A stretch of 64,000 nt of DNA from Sphingomonas sp. (GCA_021732445.1 JAKFUZ010000014.1:1-64000); one strand, 5' to 3'; shown: positions 1 through 10,846, numbered from the stretch's first letter. The notes: generated by a model not told the origin, from the letters alone. Made by a program: numbers and translations.

Positions 1-2
1 TG

Positions 3-128
3 TTCGGCAAACTCAAGCAACAGCGCCGTATCGCCACCCGCTACGACAAGACCGCCCTCTCCTTCGAAAGCTTCCTCAATCTCGCTGCCACACGCCTATG
101 GCTAAAGTCTTTTGTCAACACGGCCTAG
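3..128 (+). mobile_element. IS5-family transposase, C-terminal end (runs off left edge)
   Basis: The first 42 codons read as the end of an IS5-type DDE transposase: FGKLKQQRRIATRYDKTA is followed by an S-F-hydrophobic stretch and LWLKSF, the usual C-terminal signature (K-x-x-R-R-x-A-T-R-Y-D-K). The stop codon TAG at 126-128 lies within CTAG, the kind of target site some IS5-family members duplicate, so the stop may be supplied by the insertion site. Only 24 bases separate it from the first CRISPR repeat. The rest of the element lies outside the window, so whether it is intact cannot be judged. Family assignment rests on motif recognition. Confidence 0.75.
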
Positions 129-152
129 TACGATCATGTTCGCGTCAAGAAA

Positions 153-3100
153 GTTGCCGCTGGACCGCGATCTCTGAACAGCTATGATATGGGAATGATT
201 TGACATTGGAAACGCAAAGTTGCCGCTGGACCGCGATCTCTGAACAGCTATGATAGCCGGACCACGCCGATGTTATGGAATATAGTTGCCGCTGGACCGC
301 GATCTCTGAACAGCTATGATGGTGCGATCACGCGGGCATATGCCACGGCAGTTGCCGCTGGACCGCGATCTCTGAACAGCTATGATCCGCGTGGGCGAGT
401 TTACAATGCCCGAAAGGTTGCCGCTGGACCGCGATCTCTGAACAGCTATGATCTTTTCCACGGCCAGCCGCACCGGATGAAAGTTGCCGCTGGACCGCGA
501 TCTCTGAACAGCTATGATTCGCCGCCTCATCTGCGTAGGGGATGGGGTAGTTGCCGCTGGACCGCGATCTCTGAACAGCTATGATCTGAGGGTGCGTCGG
601 CAATACCAGATACGGTTGCCGCTGGACCGCGATCTCTGAACAGCTATGATGTAGTGGGCGCCACTTGCAAACTGTTGCGTGTTGCCGCTGGACCGCGATC
701 TCTGAACAGCTATGATGGGCGGCAAGGTTCTTGCTGGCACGTCGCTGTTGCCGCTGGACCGCGATCTCTGAACAGCTATGATCCGCCAGTTAAGGGCCCT
801 ATAACTGCTTGTGTTGCCGCTGGACCGCGATCTCTGAACAGCTATGATCGCGTGGGCGAGTTTACAATGCCCGAAAGGTTGCCGCTGGACCGCGATCTCT
901 GAACAGCTATGATCATCGGCGTTAAACATCGTGCGGACTTGCGTTGCCGCTGGACCGCGATCTCTGAACAGCTATGATGAATGCCGCCGCGTAAACAGAC
1001 CAGTCAAAGTTGCCGCTGGACCGCGATCTCTGAACAGCTATGATGCTTATCAACGAAGCCAAAGTAGACGTATGGTTGCCGCTGGACCGCGATCTCTGAA
1101 CAGCTATGATCACGCGCTCAATCCTGCCAAGCGGCTGGTCGTTGCCGCTGGACCGCGATCTCTGAACAGCTATGATTGGCTATGATTTTGATGGTGAAGG
1201 GATTTAGGTTGCCGCTGGACCGCGATCTCTGAACAGCTATGATGGCATAATGCTCGGGAAGGTGGGCAGCGTAGTTGCCGCTGGACCGCGATCTCTGAAC
1301 AGCTATGATCAATCAGCAAGCGCCCGCAATTCGCGCGAGTTGCCGCTGGACCGCGATCTCTGAACAGCTATGATCCTGTATAGATTATAGCGCTACGAGG
1401 TTGGGTTGCCGCTGGACCGCGATCTCTGAACAGCTATGATAAGCGCTATCAATGCCTGCTCGCTCTCACTGTTGCCGCTGGACCGCGATCTCTGAACAGC
1501 TATGATAACTATCGGAAGCCGCGCAAGCAATCATTGGTTGCCGCTGGACCGCGATCTCTGAACAGCTATGATTCTGGCGACTTGCCCATAAGCACAGTCG
1601 GGTTGCCGCTGGACCGCGATCTCTGAACAGCTATGATGGTGCGATTACGCTAGCATATGCCACGGCAGTTGCCGCTGGACCGCGATCTCTGAACAGCTAT
1701 GATCAAACGCCCCATATTGCCGCGACCGCCCATGTTGCCGCTGGACCGCGATCTCTGAACAGCTATGATCCCAAGCGCCAACTCCAGGCGTGGACTAGGT
1801 TGCCGCTGGACCGCGATCTCTGAACAGCTATGATTTTATGCCAGATGGCTGAAACAAATGTGTCGGTTGCCGCTGGACCGCGATCTCTGAACAGCTATGA
1901 TGCAACGCAGATATTGCCCAACATTGCACTAGTTGCCGCTGGACCGCGATCTCTGAACAGCTATGATGGACGCCGTAAAGCCAATCACCTTGCAATGGTT
2001 GCCGCTGGACCGCGATCTCTGAACAGCTATGATGGTGCGATTACGCTAGCATATGCCACGGCAGTTGCCGCTGGACCGCGATCTCTGAACAGCTATGATC
2101 AAACGCCCCATATTGCCGCGACCGCCCATGTTGCCGCTGGACCGCGATCTCTGAACAGCTATGATACAGTGGTTTTTGCGCTGGAGATTGCCAGAGTTGC
2201 CGCTGGACCGCGATCTCTGAACAGCTATGATGCAACGCAGATATTGCCCAACATTGCACTAGTTGCCGCTGGACCGCGATCTCTGAACAGCTATGATCTG
2301 CCGCCAATTCCGCATTGGCAGGCAACAGTTGCCGCTGGACCGCGATCTCTGAACAGCTATGATCCGCAACAGAAACAAGTCCCGCGCCTCTCTGTTGCCG
2401 CTGGACCGCGATCTCTGAACAGCTATGATCGTCACACTCAACCGGATGCGTGGCGCTCAAGTTGCCGCTGGACCGCGATCTCTGAACAGCTATGATCTTG
2501 CGAATGTGGCCAATCTCTCTCCTGTTGTTGCCGCTGGACCGCGATCTCTGAACAGCTATGATGCAGCGTGGTTTTTGGCCGTCGCCGCCGCCGTTGCCGC
2601 TGGACCGCGATCTCTGAACAGCTATGATGCCAAATGCATGACTGCGCGGCGCGTCATCGTTGCCGCTGGACCGCGATCTCTGAACAGCTATGATGGCGAA
2701 TATGTCGGCTATATGGACGGGCCTGTTGCCGCTGGACCGCGATCTCTGAACAGCTATGATTCGCAATCACAATCGCCCGCTTGCGCCCTAGTTGCCGCTG
2801 GACCGCGATCTCTGAACAGCTATGATATATCATCCAGCGACATGTCGGCGCCCTGCGTTGCCGCTGGACCGCGATCTCTGAACAGCTATGATCGCGGCAA
2901 TGATCGGGCTGCCACCAGAAGAGTTGCCGCTGGACCGCGATCTCTGAACAGCTATGATCGGCGCGGAAAGTGCCAATGGCACGCTGCCGTTGCCGCTGGA
3001 CCGCGATCTCTGAACAGCTATGATCCGTGCCCCGTAATTATGGGGCTTTTGCTGGTTGCCGCTGGACCGCGATCTCTGAACAGCTATGATGCTTCTGGCC

Positions 3101-5988
3101 GCTCACGAAATGGCTAAGCAGTTGCCGCTGGACCGCGATCTCTGAACAGCTATGATCCCGCATTTCCCGCTCGCCAGCACGTTTCAGTTGCCGCTGGACC
3201 GCGATCTCTGAACAGCTATGATGCCGAAAAGAAAACCATAGATCGCGCTCGCAGTTGCCGCTGGACCGCGATCTCTGAACAGCTATGATCGGCGATTGCG
3301 CCAATCTGGCCGCCATGGAGTTGCCGCTGGACCGCGATCTCTGAACAGCTATGATGTCCGGCCAGAACGGGCGACATCGCCTCATGTTGCCGCTGGACCG
3401 CGATCTCTGAACAGCTATGATTAGTTTCCGGCGTTCCCAAACTTCCCGACAGTTGCCGCTGGACCGCGATCTCTGAACAGCTATGATCGCTATCTGGCTT
3501 GCCAGGCTTGCTGTGGGGTTGCCGCTGGACCGCGATCTCTGAACAGCTATGATTTATGACTAATGTGTATTGTGTGGCGCTTAGTTGCCGCTGGACCGCG
3601 ATCTCTGAACAGCTATGATGCTGTGCCGATGTTTAAGGAATTGGAAGTAGTTGCCGCTGGACCGCGATCTCTGAACAGCTATGATGCGGCGGGGCGGCGA
3701 TACCAATCGCCCACAGTTGCCGCTGGACCGCGATCTCTGAACAGCTATGATTTAATCCTCCTTAGTTGAGATAATTGGCCGGTTGCCGCTGGACCGCGAT
3801 CTCTGAACAGCTATGATGACCATGCGCCTACTGCGATAGCGATGGAGTTGCCGCTGGACCGCGATCTCTGAACAGCTATGATCCCGGTTATCAAAGAGGC
3901 AGCGCTAGTTGAGTTGCCGCTGGACCGCGATCTCTGAACAGCTATGATGTCACGCGAATTGCTGGCACTTGCTGATTGGTTGCCGCTGGACCGCGATCTC
4001 TGAACAGCTATGATGGCGGGTGTGCTCGCGCCGGGGGAAGCGCTGTTGCCGCTGGACCGCGATCTCTGAACAGCTATGATTGCGCGAAGTAACGTCGAAG
4101 GTGCTTGGCGGTTGCCGCTGGACCGCGATCTCTGAACAGCTATGATAAGCACGGGATGCTCAGCCTCGCTCGGCGTGTTGCCGCTGGACCGCGATCTCTG
4201 AACAGCTATGATTGTCGTGATCGAACGGCGACGGCCGCCCTAGTTGCCGCTGGACCGCGATCTCTGAACAGCTATGATAGTGACATAACTTCAATGAGCG
4301 CCATCAGTGTTGCCGCTGGACCGCGATCTCTGAACAGCTATGATCCCGTTTTGATCGACGCGGAAGGCGGACTTGTTGCCGCTGGACCGCGATCTCTGAA
4401 CAGCTATGATCGTCCTCTTGCAGGGAAAGCACGAGCGGGAGTTGCCGCTGGACCGCGATCTCTGAACAGCTATGATAGGGTCTAGGTGGCTTATGCTCGC
4501 GGAACAGTTGCCGCTGGACCGCGATCTCTGAACAGCTATGATTGACGCGGTAAAGCCGATTACCTTGCAATGGTTGCCGCTGGACCGCGATCTCTGAACA
4601 GCTATGATGGCGGCCTGTTCGGTCAGAATGCGCTGAAAGTTGCCGCTGGACCGCGATCTCTGAACAGCTATGATCACGCCCTGTCTCTGTGATGACACGC
4701 GCCAGTTGCCGCTGGACCGCGATCTCTGAACAGCTATGATTGCCGAATGGCTCCCCGTTCCGCTTTCAGGTTGCCGCTGGACCGCGATCTCTGAACAGCT
4801 ATGATGGCCGCATCATCGGCGTAAGGGATGGCGTAGTTGCCGCTGGACCGCGATCTCTGAACAGCTATGATCTTGCCAGTATTTACGCGAGCGTGCCAAT
4901 GGTTGCCGCTGGACCGCGATCTCTGAACAGCTATGATGCAACGCAGATATTGCCCAACATTGCACTAGTTGCCGCTGGACCGCGATCTCTGAACAGCTAT
5001 GATGATAACTCCTATCGTAACGGCCACACTCCCGTTGCCGCTGGACCGCGATCTCTGAACAGCTATGATTTGGCACTTCATTCTTGCCCTTGCCGCGCTG
5101 TTGCCGCTGGACCGCGATCTCTGAACAGCTATGATTGAGGTGACGCATACCAATGCGTCACAGAGTTGCCGCTGGACCGCGATCTCTGAACAGCTATGAT
5201 AAACCGGAGCGGCTTACCGTCAGCGTCTGCGTTGCCGCTGGACCGCGATCTCTGAACAGCTATGATACTGTTTCCATCTGGAGGCATCTTGCCGGCGTTG
5301 CCGCTGGACCGCGATCTCTGAACAGCTATGATTAGGCTTAATTATCTGACAGGTGATGACATGTTGCCGCTGGACCGCGATCTCTGAACAGCTATGATTA
5401 GCAATCACGATTGCTCGCTTGCGCCCAAGTTGCCGCTGGACCGCGATCTCTGAACAGCTATGATGTCGATATTGACCCACCGCGTAACTTCGAGTTGCCG
5501 CTGGACCGCGATCTCTGAACAGCTATGATAGCAGACGGGCGGGCTTGATAAGCGTATAGGTTGCCGCTGGACCGCGATCTCTGAACAGCTATGATCGGCT
5601 GAACAGCATGCGGTTCATCTTCTGGTTGCCGCTGGACCGCGATCTCTGAACAGCTATGATCGTGCACCAAATTTATCATACACGCAACCTGTTGCCGCTG
5701 GACCGCGATCTCTGAACAGCTATGATATGTGGAGCGCGATGTAATCGTCACGCAGGTTGCCGCTGGACCGCGATCTCTGAACAGCTATGATGGGACAGAA
5801 GCTTTTAGAGTCTTGGACAAGGTTGCCGCTGGACCGCGATCTCTGAACAGCTATGATCAGCGCGCCAGCAGGCAGGGCTTGGTCTAGTTGCCGCTGGACC
5901 GCGATCTCTGAACAGCTATGATGACGCTCGCCGGGTCGAAAGCGGGCGAGGCGTTGCCGCTGGACCGCGATCTCTGAACAGCTATGAT
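153..5988 (+). CRISPR. Type II-C CRISPR array, 89 repeats and 88 spacers
   Basis: The 36-bp repeat begins GTTGCCGCTGGACCGCGATC and ends CTGAACAGCTATGAT. I located 89 copies by reading, the first at 153 and the last at 5953, with no substitutions noticed. Spacers are 29-31 nt, mostly 30, giving a 66-bp period. No degenerate terminal repeat is seen at either end. The tracrRNA anti-repeat fixes orientation: crRNAs are read on the plus strand, towards cas2 and against the cas genes. Four spacers recur exactly or nearly so, and four further pairs are related but not identical (see findings). Only 72 bp lie between the last repeat and the cas2 stop. The left flank is an IS5-type element, so the array may continue beyond the window. 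Confidence 0.99.
161..188 (+). promoter_or_regulatory. Putative promoter inside each CRISPR repeat (first repeat shown)
   Basis: Within each repeat, TGGACC (repeat positions 9-14) and TATGAT (positions 31-36) resemble sigma70 -35 and -10 boxes separated by 16 bp. Repeat-borne -10 boxes that start crRNA transcription inside the next spacer are established for type II-C systems of Neisseria. The same spacing occurs at the tracrRNA locus (TTGACC, 16 bp, TATCAT), which supports the reading. One representative is listed; the pattern would apply to all 89 repeats. Confidence 0.55.
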
Positions 5989-6060
5989 GGATGGGCTTCT
6001 ATCTCGTTGAAGAAAAACGGAATAGTCGTCCATCCATCATTCTGAAAACCCTTCGCGTAG

Positions 6061-6399
6061 TCAAAATAGGGCAAGCTGGTCTGGATTTTTCCGCTGACGC
6101 CGACGTCGCTGGCCTGAAAATCGGACGATGTTTTCATATTGGCGGTCCGTGAAGCTTAGGATGTGAATGTCACCGCGATCAGGCAGGCTTGCCTCGATCC
6201 GGCGCATGTAGGTCTCGAACTGTTCCTTGCCATTGCAGAAGCGAGCATAGACTGAAAACTGACTTTTTTCAAAGCCTTCGTCCAGAAGGAATTCCCGGAA
6301 TTTGGTGGCGGCACGAGCCTGTTCCTTGGTGGTGACAGGCAGGTCGAACATCACGAAGATCCACATCAACCGGTATCCGCTCAACTGGGTCGCGCTCAT
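6061..6399 (-). CDS. cas2: CRISPR-associated endoribonuclease-fold protein Cas2
   Basis: 112 residues. Cas2 is the structural dimer of the Cas1-Cas2 spacer-integration complex. The ferredoxin-like first strand ends in FVMFDLPV with the conserved Asp at position 19, followed by TTKEQ as in type II-C Cas2 proteins. The tail LALF is also typical. The start overlaps the cas1 stop by four bases (ATGA), indicating translational coupling. It is the last gene of the cas9-cas1-cas2 operon, and the CRISPR array begins 72 bp beyond its stop. There is no csn2 or cas4, which together with the Cas9 size fits subtype II-C. Confidence 0.96.
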   Translation of the reverse strand: MSATQLSGYRLMWIFVMFDLPVTTKEQARAATKFREFLLDEGFEKSQFSVYARFCNGKEQFETYMRRIEASLPDRGDIHILSFTDRQYENIVRFSGQRRRRQRKNPDQLALF

Positions 6400-7319
6400 G
6401 CAAGCAACGAATCAAGTTCAGCCAGTTCCAGCGCGGACGGGGGTGAAGGCAGAACGATGTCGGCCGCCTGTCCGCTCTGGAAGGCGCGCGCGAGAGTTTG
6501 CGCCGCGCGATTGGCGGCGCCGGCAACTGTCGTTGTGCCTTTCGCACTCGGCAGGTCGAGCGCGATCAGCCCCGCAAAGGCGCGCTTGGCTTCTGGCGTG
6601 ACGGTCTCGATTCCGCGTGCAGCGAGGCGCAACGCTAGCGCATCGACCAACGGACGAAACGGTTCGATCAGGTCGTCAGCCAAGGCAAAGGCATTGGTCC
6701 TGTTCGCATGATGGACGCCGATCGACGGATGCAGGCCGGAGGCGACAACCGCTCGCGCGCACAGCGATCGAAGCACGGTATAGCCATAGTTCAGCATCGC
6801 GTTGACGCCGTCCGCGTCCCGATCACGACGGAACGCTTCGCCCATCAGCAGCGGCCAGTAGCGCCGGGCCGCCTGCGCCTCGACATTATCGGGATCGCCC
6901 GATCCCACCCGCTTCGCCAGCAGGTCGAATGCGGAAGCCGAGATCCCGTTAGCTTCCAGCACTGCCGCCTGCCAACGTATCTTGGCGACGATGATGCGGC
7001 GCCAGAGCTGTTTGGACAGCGGCTTGCCTGCTTCCCACTGCGCGCGCATCCGAGCGTTCTGAGCATGGTGGCCGTCGAGTGGAAGGCACACGGCGACCGG
7101 CGCGTGATTGGGTCCGCACAGCAGCATGACCGCACCTCTCTGCGCCAGGCCAACGATCAGGTTGGTGGACCAGGTAATGCCATGAGCATGCACAATCACC
7201 GCTGTCACGTCATCAAGCGGCACCCTGCCCACTTCCTCGCGATCCTGCGAGACGATCAGGAAGCCGCGCTGGGCGGAGAGATGGCGACCGTCCGTTGCGA
7301 TATCGACGATCCGGTCCAT
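6396..7319 (-). CDS. cas1: CRISPR-associated endonuclease/integrase Cas1
   Basis: 307 residues; integrates new spacers together with Cas2. The expected metal-binding residues are visible: Glu147 in NVEAQAARRYW, His203/204 in LHPSIGVHH, and Glu219 in DLIEPFR. The start at MDRIVD is chosen because AGGAG lies just upstream and because this is where family similarity begins; a longer reading would run back into cas9. It begins 22 bp after the cas9 stop and overlaps cas2 by four bases. An intact cas1-cas2 pair next to an 88-spacer array suggests that adaptation works or did so recently. Confidence 0.96.
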   Translation of the reverse strand: MDRIVDIATDGRHLSAQRGFLIVSQDREEVGRVPLDDVTAVIVHAHGITWSTNLIVGLAQRGAVMLLCGPNHAPVAVCLPLDGHHAQNARMRAQWEAGKPLSKQLWRRIIVAKIRWQAAVLEANGISASAFDLLAKRVGSGDPDNVEAQAARRYWPLLMGEAFRRDRDADGVNAMLNYGYTVLRSLCARAVVASGLHPSIGVHHANRTNAFALADDLIEPFRPLVDALALRLAARGIETVTPEAKRAFAGLIALDLPSAKGTTTVAGAANRAAQTLARAFQSGQAADIVLPSPPSALELAELDSLLA

Positions 7320-7341
7320 CCTGCTCTCCTTTCCCGGCCGG

Positions 7342-10300
7342 TCAGCTGCGCTTGCGGGTCTGTCGCCGGGCGGTGCGGGCGGGGAATCCGGGATCGAGAA
7401 CACGACCGAGTTCGTCGATCCTCACCTGGCGCGCGCTGGCCTTCTTCAGACCGCCGCATGTTGGCGCGAAATATTTGAACGGGTCATCATCATTGGGCAT
7501 AGCATCGCGGCGCTTCAGATCGCCAGCCTGTTGATGTTCTGCAAGAGTAATCTGTCCGTTCTGGCCGAACTTGACGACACGCATGAGCTTTCGATCTTCG
7601 CCATCGCGCTCGATGGCAACAAGGTCATTCTGATGCAGGCTCAACACCTTGCGCGCGGTCGGATTTGCCAGCCGAACCGCCGACTGCCAGTCTGGCCGAT
7701 GTGCATCAAACATGGACACGACTTCGCTCACCCACTTCCCGTCCTTCAGTTCCCACACATCATAACGGTAGTTCGAATCGCCCTTATAGCCTTTGTAGAC
7801 ATGGCCATCGCGGTTGTGGATCGGGATGACGGTCAGCGGCTCGGTCGCACGAGCACGACGAATACCACGAAATGGCAAAGGACCGAGACGCGGGAAATCC
7901 GTTACGGCTTTGTCGAACGCCTTGCCTTCCAGTCCCTCCGTGAAACGATAGAGCGCCGCCTTCAAATTCGCGTCACGGATGCGGTCGATGTCGCTTGCCT
8001 TCTTGATGCTGGTCAGCGGCACCCGGTGAACGACAATGCTGTTCCCTTTGGCGTCGGTCTCGCCGGTCAGTCCATATGCGGTATCGTTGTGGAGGCGTCC
8101 CGCAGTGGCGTCCTTGCCCTTCGGCAACGCCGCCTTGGACGCAGTGCCATGATCGGCGCGATGGCTGACGGTGATGGCGTTGACGGCTTCGCGTAGATCG
8201 TCGCGGAAGCCGTCCCAGGGTTCGGGAATGATGATCCGCTCGCGTCCTTCCGTGCCCTCCTTGCCGGATGCCTCAGCGATCCGGTTGAGCATGGACCGAT
8301 CGACGATGGCAACCACCACCGCATCGATGGCGTGATGGCGATGATCGAGCCTATTCTTGGGCTGGTCGGCGGCGCCGCCAAAATTATGGTCTGGGAGAAG
8401 ATCATTGAGCCCCAGCTTGCGCCGGACCATTTCAGTGAGCCGACCCGGCGATACCCAGATATGGCCGCTGCCCTCGCCGCGATCGGGGTAGAGAGCGCCG
8501 AGATATTCACGCGACAGCCGCGCAAGATACTGGGTATCCACCAGATGCCGGGCCAGAAAACCGCCCTCTTCCTTGAGGCGCTCCATGGCGTCCGGCTCGA
8601 AGCGCCAGCGCTTGTTCTTGGGCAAATGGGCAGCGCGGGCGGCGATCTCTTCCCACTGCGCCATGTGCCCCCAGGCCTCATAGGGAGAGCGCTTGCGCTT
8701 GATCCGATTGGCCTCGCGCAAGCATACGATCTTGTTGCCATTGCTGTCGTCCAGCGTCACTTGGAAGGGCAGGATATGATCCACCTCGACCGCGCCGGAA
8801 AACAGCATGTCGATCGAGATCTGCGTGCCTGAATAGATGCACCGGCGGTCCAGCACATTGGCGGGATTGAGCTCTTCCCAAAGCTTCAGGAGTGCGCGAT
8901 TTCCGCCAGTGTCGGGCTGGCCAATAGCCAGCAGCTTTTCCGAACGGCGCTCCGCGCCCAGCCTGTTCTCACTATTCCCGCGATTGAGCCGCTTCTTGTC
9001 GTCATCGGTAAGCTTGAGCTCACGCGCGAGCTCGATGGCGATTTCCGTCGGCGGGCCATAAGCGCGAATCAGGCGATTGACGATGCGGCGAAGCTGGTTG
9101 AGTCCGACATGGACGGTGGGATTGGTCAGGCGTCCGATCCGCATTTCTTCAGGATCGGATGGATCGCCCGTGCCCGGCATGATGTGCCGCTCCAGCACCA
9201 CGCCATAATAGGGCAATTGCGGACGGCCTTGACCGTCCTCGAAGATTTCGCCGGTGCGCTGATCGCTATGGTGGCCGAGGCCCGCAGCCAAAACGGCCTC
9301 ACTGTAAACCAGGACATGGCCGTCTTTCTCGCCATCGCGCAGCGCTTCAATCAGCCTGATCGTCGCTTGAAGGCCAAAGCGGCCATAGCCCTGTGGCAAC
9401 GGCGCATTCGCCACCGCCCGCGTCTGATCGGCGTTCATGTTATAGGTTTCGGTTAGCCATGACCGGAAAGCGTCGTCGTCGGCATCGCTCTCCACCGCGC
9501 TCAGCCGGTCGATCACGGCCAATTGTTCATCCGGCGGCAAATGGACCCAGCGAGTGCCAAAGCGGGTCTTGCTGCCCATCGCCGCCGCGACCTCATCGCC
9601 CTTGAGGTCGGTTCGGTTCTCGCTCTCCTTGTTGAAGCGTGCATCCGGATCGAGCTTCAGCGTCTCGCGAAGGCTCTCGAAACTCACCTTGACCTTGTCC
9701 TTGAGCTTCAACAGCAAGGTGTCGCGTTCTTCACGGGTCAATCTCTGCGCTTTCTCGCCGGGACGCACGATCATGAGCGCGTTGAGTTCCTCCAGCAACC
9801 GCCGACGCTGGAACAGCGGGTGCGCTTTGGGCAGGCGCCTATCCCCGGCGATCAACGTGCACATGCCGATTTGAGGCGCTTTCAGCGGCCGCTGATAGAA
9901 GACGATCTCGAACAGTCGCCTGTAGACCTCTTCCGTGAGGACGTCCGGATGATGCGGCGCCTGCGCTTGCCAGATGGCCGCGAACTCCTCTTCCAGCAGA
10001 GCGCGGCTCGGATAGAAATCATAGCCGTCGCCCTTGGCCTCTTCGCCGCTTTCGGGGCGGAGACGGGTACGGACGCTGGGAATGGCATTGCGGTCGGTCG
10101 CTGCCTCGCGACGCATGTGCAACCATTCTCCATAGGTTCGTGCACCGACCTCCATCATGGCATCACGCAGCCGATCGATACCCACCGCGATCTTGCCGGT
10201 GTCGCCATCGGCCTTGCGATCCGCCTTGCGATTCGACTTGAACCCGCGGCGCTGATTGAGGTGGAACAGCGCCCGGCCCAGCTGATGCAAAGGAAGCGCC

Positions 10301-10641
10301 TCGTCCAGCGCGCGGGCGCGTAAGGCATAGGGATCCAGGGCAGCCAGTGCCTCGCGCTCGGTCTCATCGACCGGGAACAGTCCATCGGAGATCAGATATT
10401 TGATGAGCGCGCGCTGCCGCTGCTGAAAGCGATCCCGCCGCCGCCGCATCGCGCGTGCATTCCGGCGGTCGACGGCGAGCGAGGCGCCGGACTTGGGATC
10501 GCGGCCATCACTAAAAATGCGTGACCCTGCGGCGAGGATGGAAATCGGGTTGTCTTGGGCATCGAGTTCGATCGCTGCCCAACCAAGCGAATTCGCACCG
10601 AGATCAGATCCTAGGCGCCAGCGTTTGTTCTTGTCAGCCAT
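7342..10641 (-). CDS. cas9: Type II-C CRISPR RNA-guided endonuclease Cas9
   Basis: 1099 residues, in the range of compact type II-C Cas9. RuvC-I is LGSDLGANSLGWA with Asp13; an arginine-rich bridge helix follows (RRNARAMRRRRDRF). RuvC-II carries Glu537 in AIELARELK. The HNH centre is VDHILPF with Asp621/His622, plus Asn636 and Asn645 at the same +14 and +23 offsets from the His as in SpyCas9 (His840, Asn854, Asn863). RuvC-III is HHAID with His770 and Asp773. All catalytic residues are present, so an active nuclease is expected. Start MADKNKRW is preceded by a GGGGGCAGG stretch; an upstream in-frame Met adds 21 unlikely residues. First gene of the cas operon; the tracrRNA is encoded divergently upstream. 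Confidence 0.98.
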   Translation of the reverse strand: MADKNKRWRLGSDLGANSLGWAAIELDAQDNPISILAAGSRIFSDGRDPKSGASLAVDRRNARAMRRRRDRFQQRQRALIKYLISDGLFPVDETEREALAALDPYALRARALDEALPLHQLGRALFHLNQRRGFKSNRKADRKADGDTGKIAVGIDRLRDAMMEVGARTYGEWLHMRREAATDRNAIPSVRTRLRPESGEEAKGDGYDFYPSRALLEEEFAAIWQAQAPHHPDVLTEEVYRRLFEIVFYQRPLKAPQIGMCTLIAGDRRLPKAHPLFQRRRLLEELNALMIVRPGEKAQRLTREERDTLLLKLKDKVKVSFESLRETLKLDPDARFNKESENRTDLKGDEVAAAMGSKTRFGTRWVHLPPDEQLAVIDRLSAVESDADDDAFRSWLTETYNMNADQTRAVANAPLPQGYGRFGLQATIRLIEALRDGEKDGHVLVYSEAVLAAGLGHHSDQRTGEIFEDGQGRPQLPYYGVVLERHIMPGTGDPSDPEEMRIGRLTNPTVHVGLNQLRRIVNRLIRAYGPPTEIAIELARELKLTDDDKKRLNRGNSENRLGAERRSEKLLAIGQPDTGGNRALLKLWEELNPANVLDRRCIYSGTQISIDMLFSGAVEVDHILPFQVTLDDSNGNKIVCLREANRIKRKRSPYEAWGHMAQWEEIAARAAHLPKNKRWRFEPDAMERLKEEGGFLARHLVDTQYLARLSREYLGALYPDRGEGSGHIWVSPGRLTEMVRRKLGLNDLLPDHNFGGAADQPKNRLDHRHHAIDAVVVAIVDRSMLNRIAEASGKEGTEGRERIIIPEPWDGFRDDLREAVNAITVSHRADHGTASKAALPKGKDATAGRLHNDTAYGLTGETDAKGNSIVVHRVPLTSIKKASDIDRIRDANLKAALYRFTEGLEGKAFDKAVTDFPRLGPLPFRGIRRARATEPLTVIPIHNRDGHVYKGYKGDSNYRYDVWELKDGKWVSEVVSMFDAHRPDWQSAVRLANPTARKVLSLHQNDLVAIERDGEDRKLMRVVKFGQNGQITLAEHQQAGDLKRRDAMPNDDDPFKYFAPTCGGLKKASARQVRIDELGRVLDPGFPARTARRQTRKRS

Positions 10642-10738
10642 CCTGCCCCCCGGAATTGGGCGGGCAGCAGCAGCCAGCATGTCGCCACTGCCCGCCGGGC
10701 CCACCAGTCGAATCGGCCTCTACCGATCCGGCTTGTCC

Positions 10739-10766
10739 AGCATAACCAACGCCAAATTGAAAACAA
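10739..10766 (-). promoter_or_regulatory. Putative cas9 promoter
   Basis: On the minus strand TTGTTT (10766-10761) and TATGCT (10744-10739) are separated by 16 bp and lie about 100 bp upstream of the cas9 start in an AT-richer patch of otherwise GC-rich DNA. This is the best sigma70-like match I see in the cas9-tracrRNA interval. A plus-strand promoter (TTGAAA 10757-10762, TTAAAA 10781-10786) could overlap it. Confidence 0.4.
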
Positions 10767-10846
10767 TGCCTATATCATGATTAAAAATATTGAGTCCGCA
10801 GCACGGAGGCGCTACGTCGAGAACGACAGACCCCCAATCGTGATAT

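Noticed and set aside
270..5751. Many open frames within the CRISPR array, for example with repeated VAAGPRSLNSYD or IIAVQRSRSSGN blocks
   Set aside because: They are translations of the 36-bp repeat and spacers in different frames, with no start signals or natural protein composition.
153..5988. Possible self-targeting spacers against this window
   Set aside because: I saw no obvious match by eye outside the array, but this was not an exhaustive search, so no claim is made.
5989..6060. Short GGATGG/CCATCC inverted repeat after the last CRISPR repeat
   Set aside because: Only six base pairs with a 35-nt gap; not convincing as a terminator or leader element.
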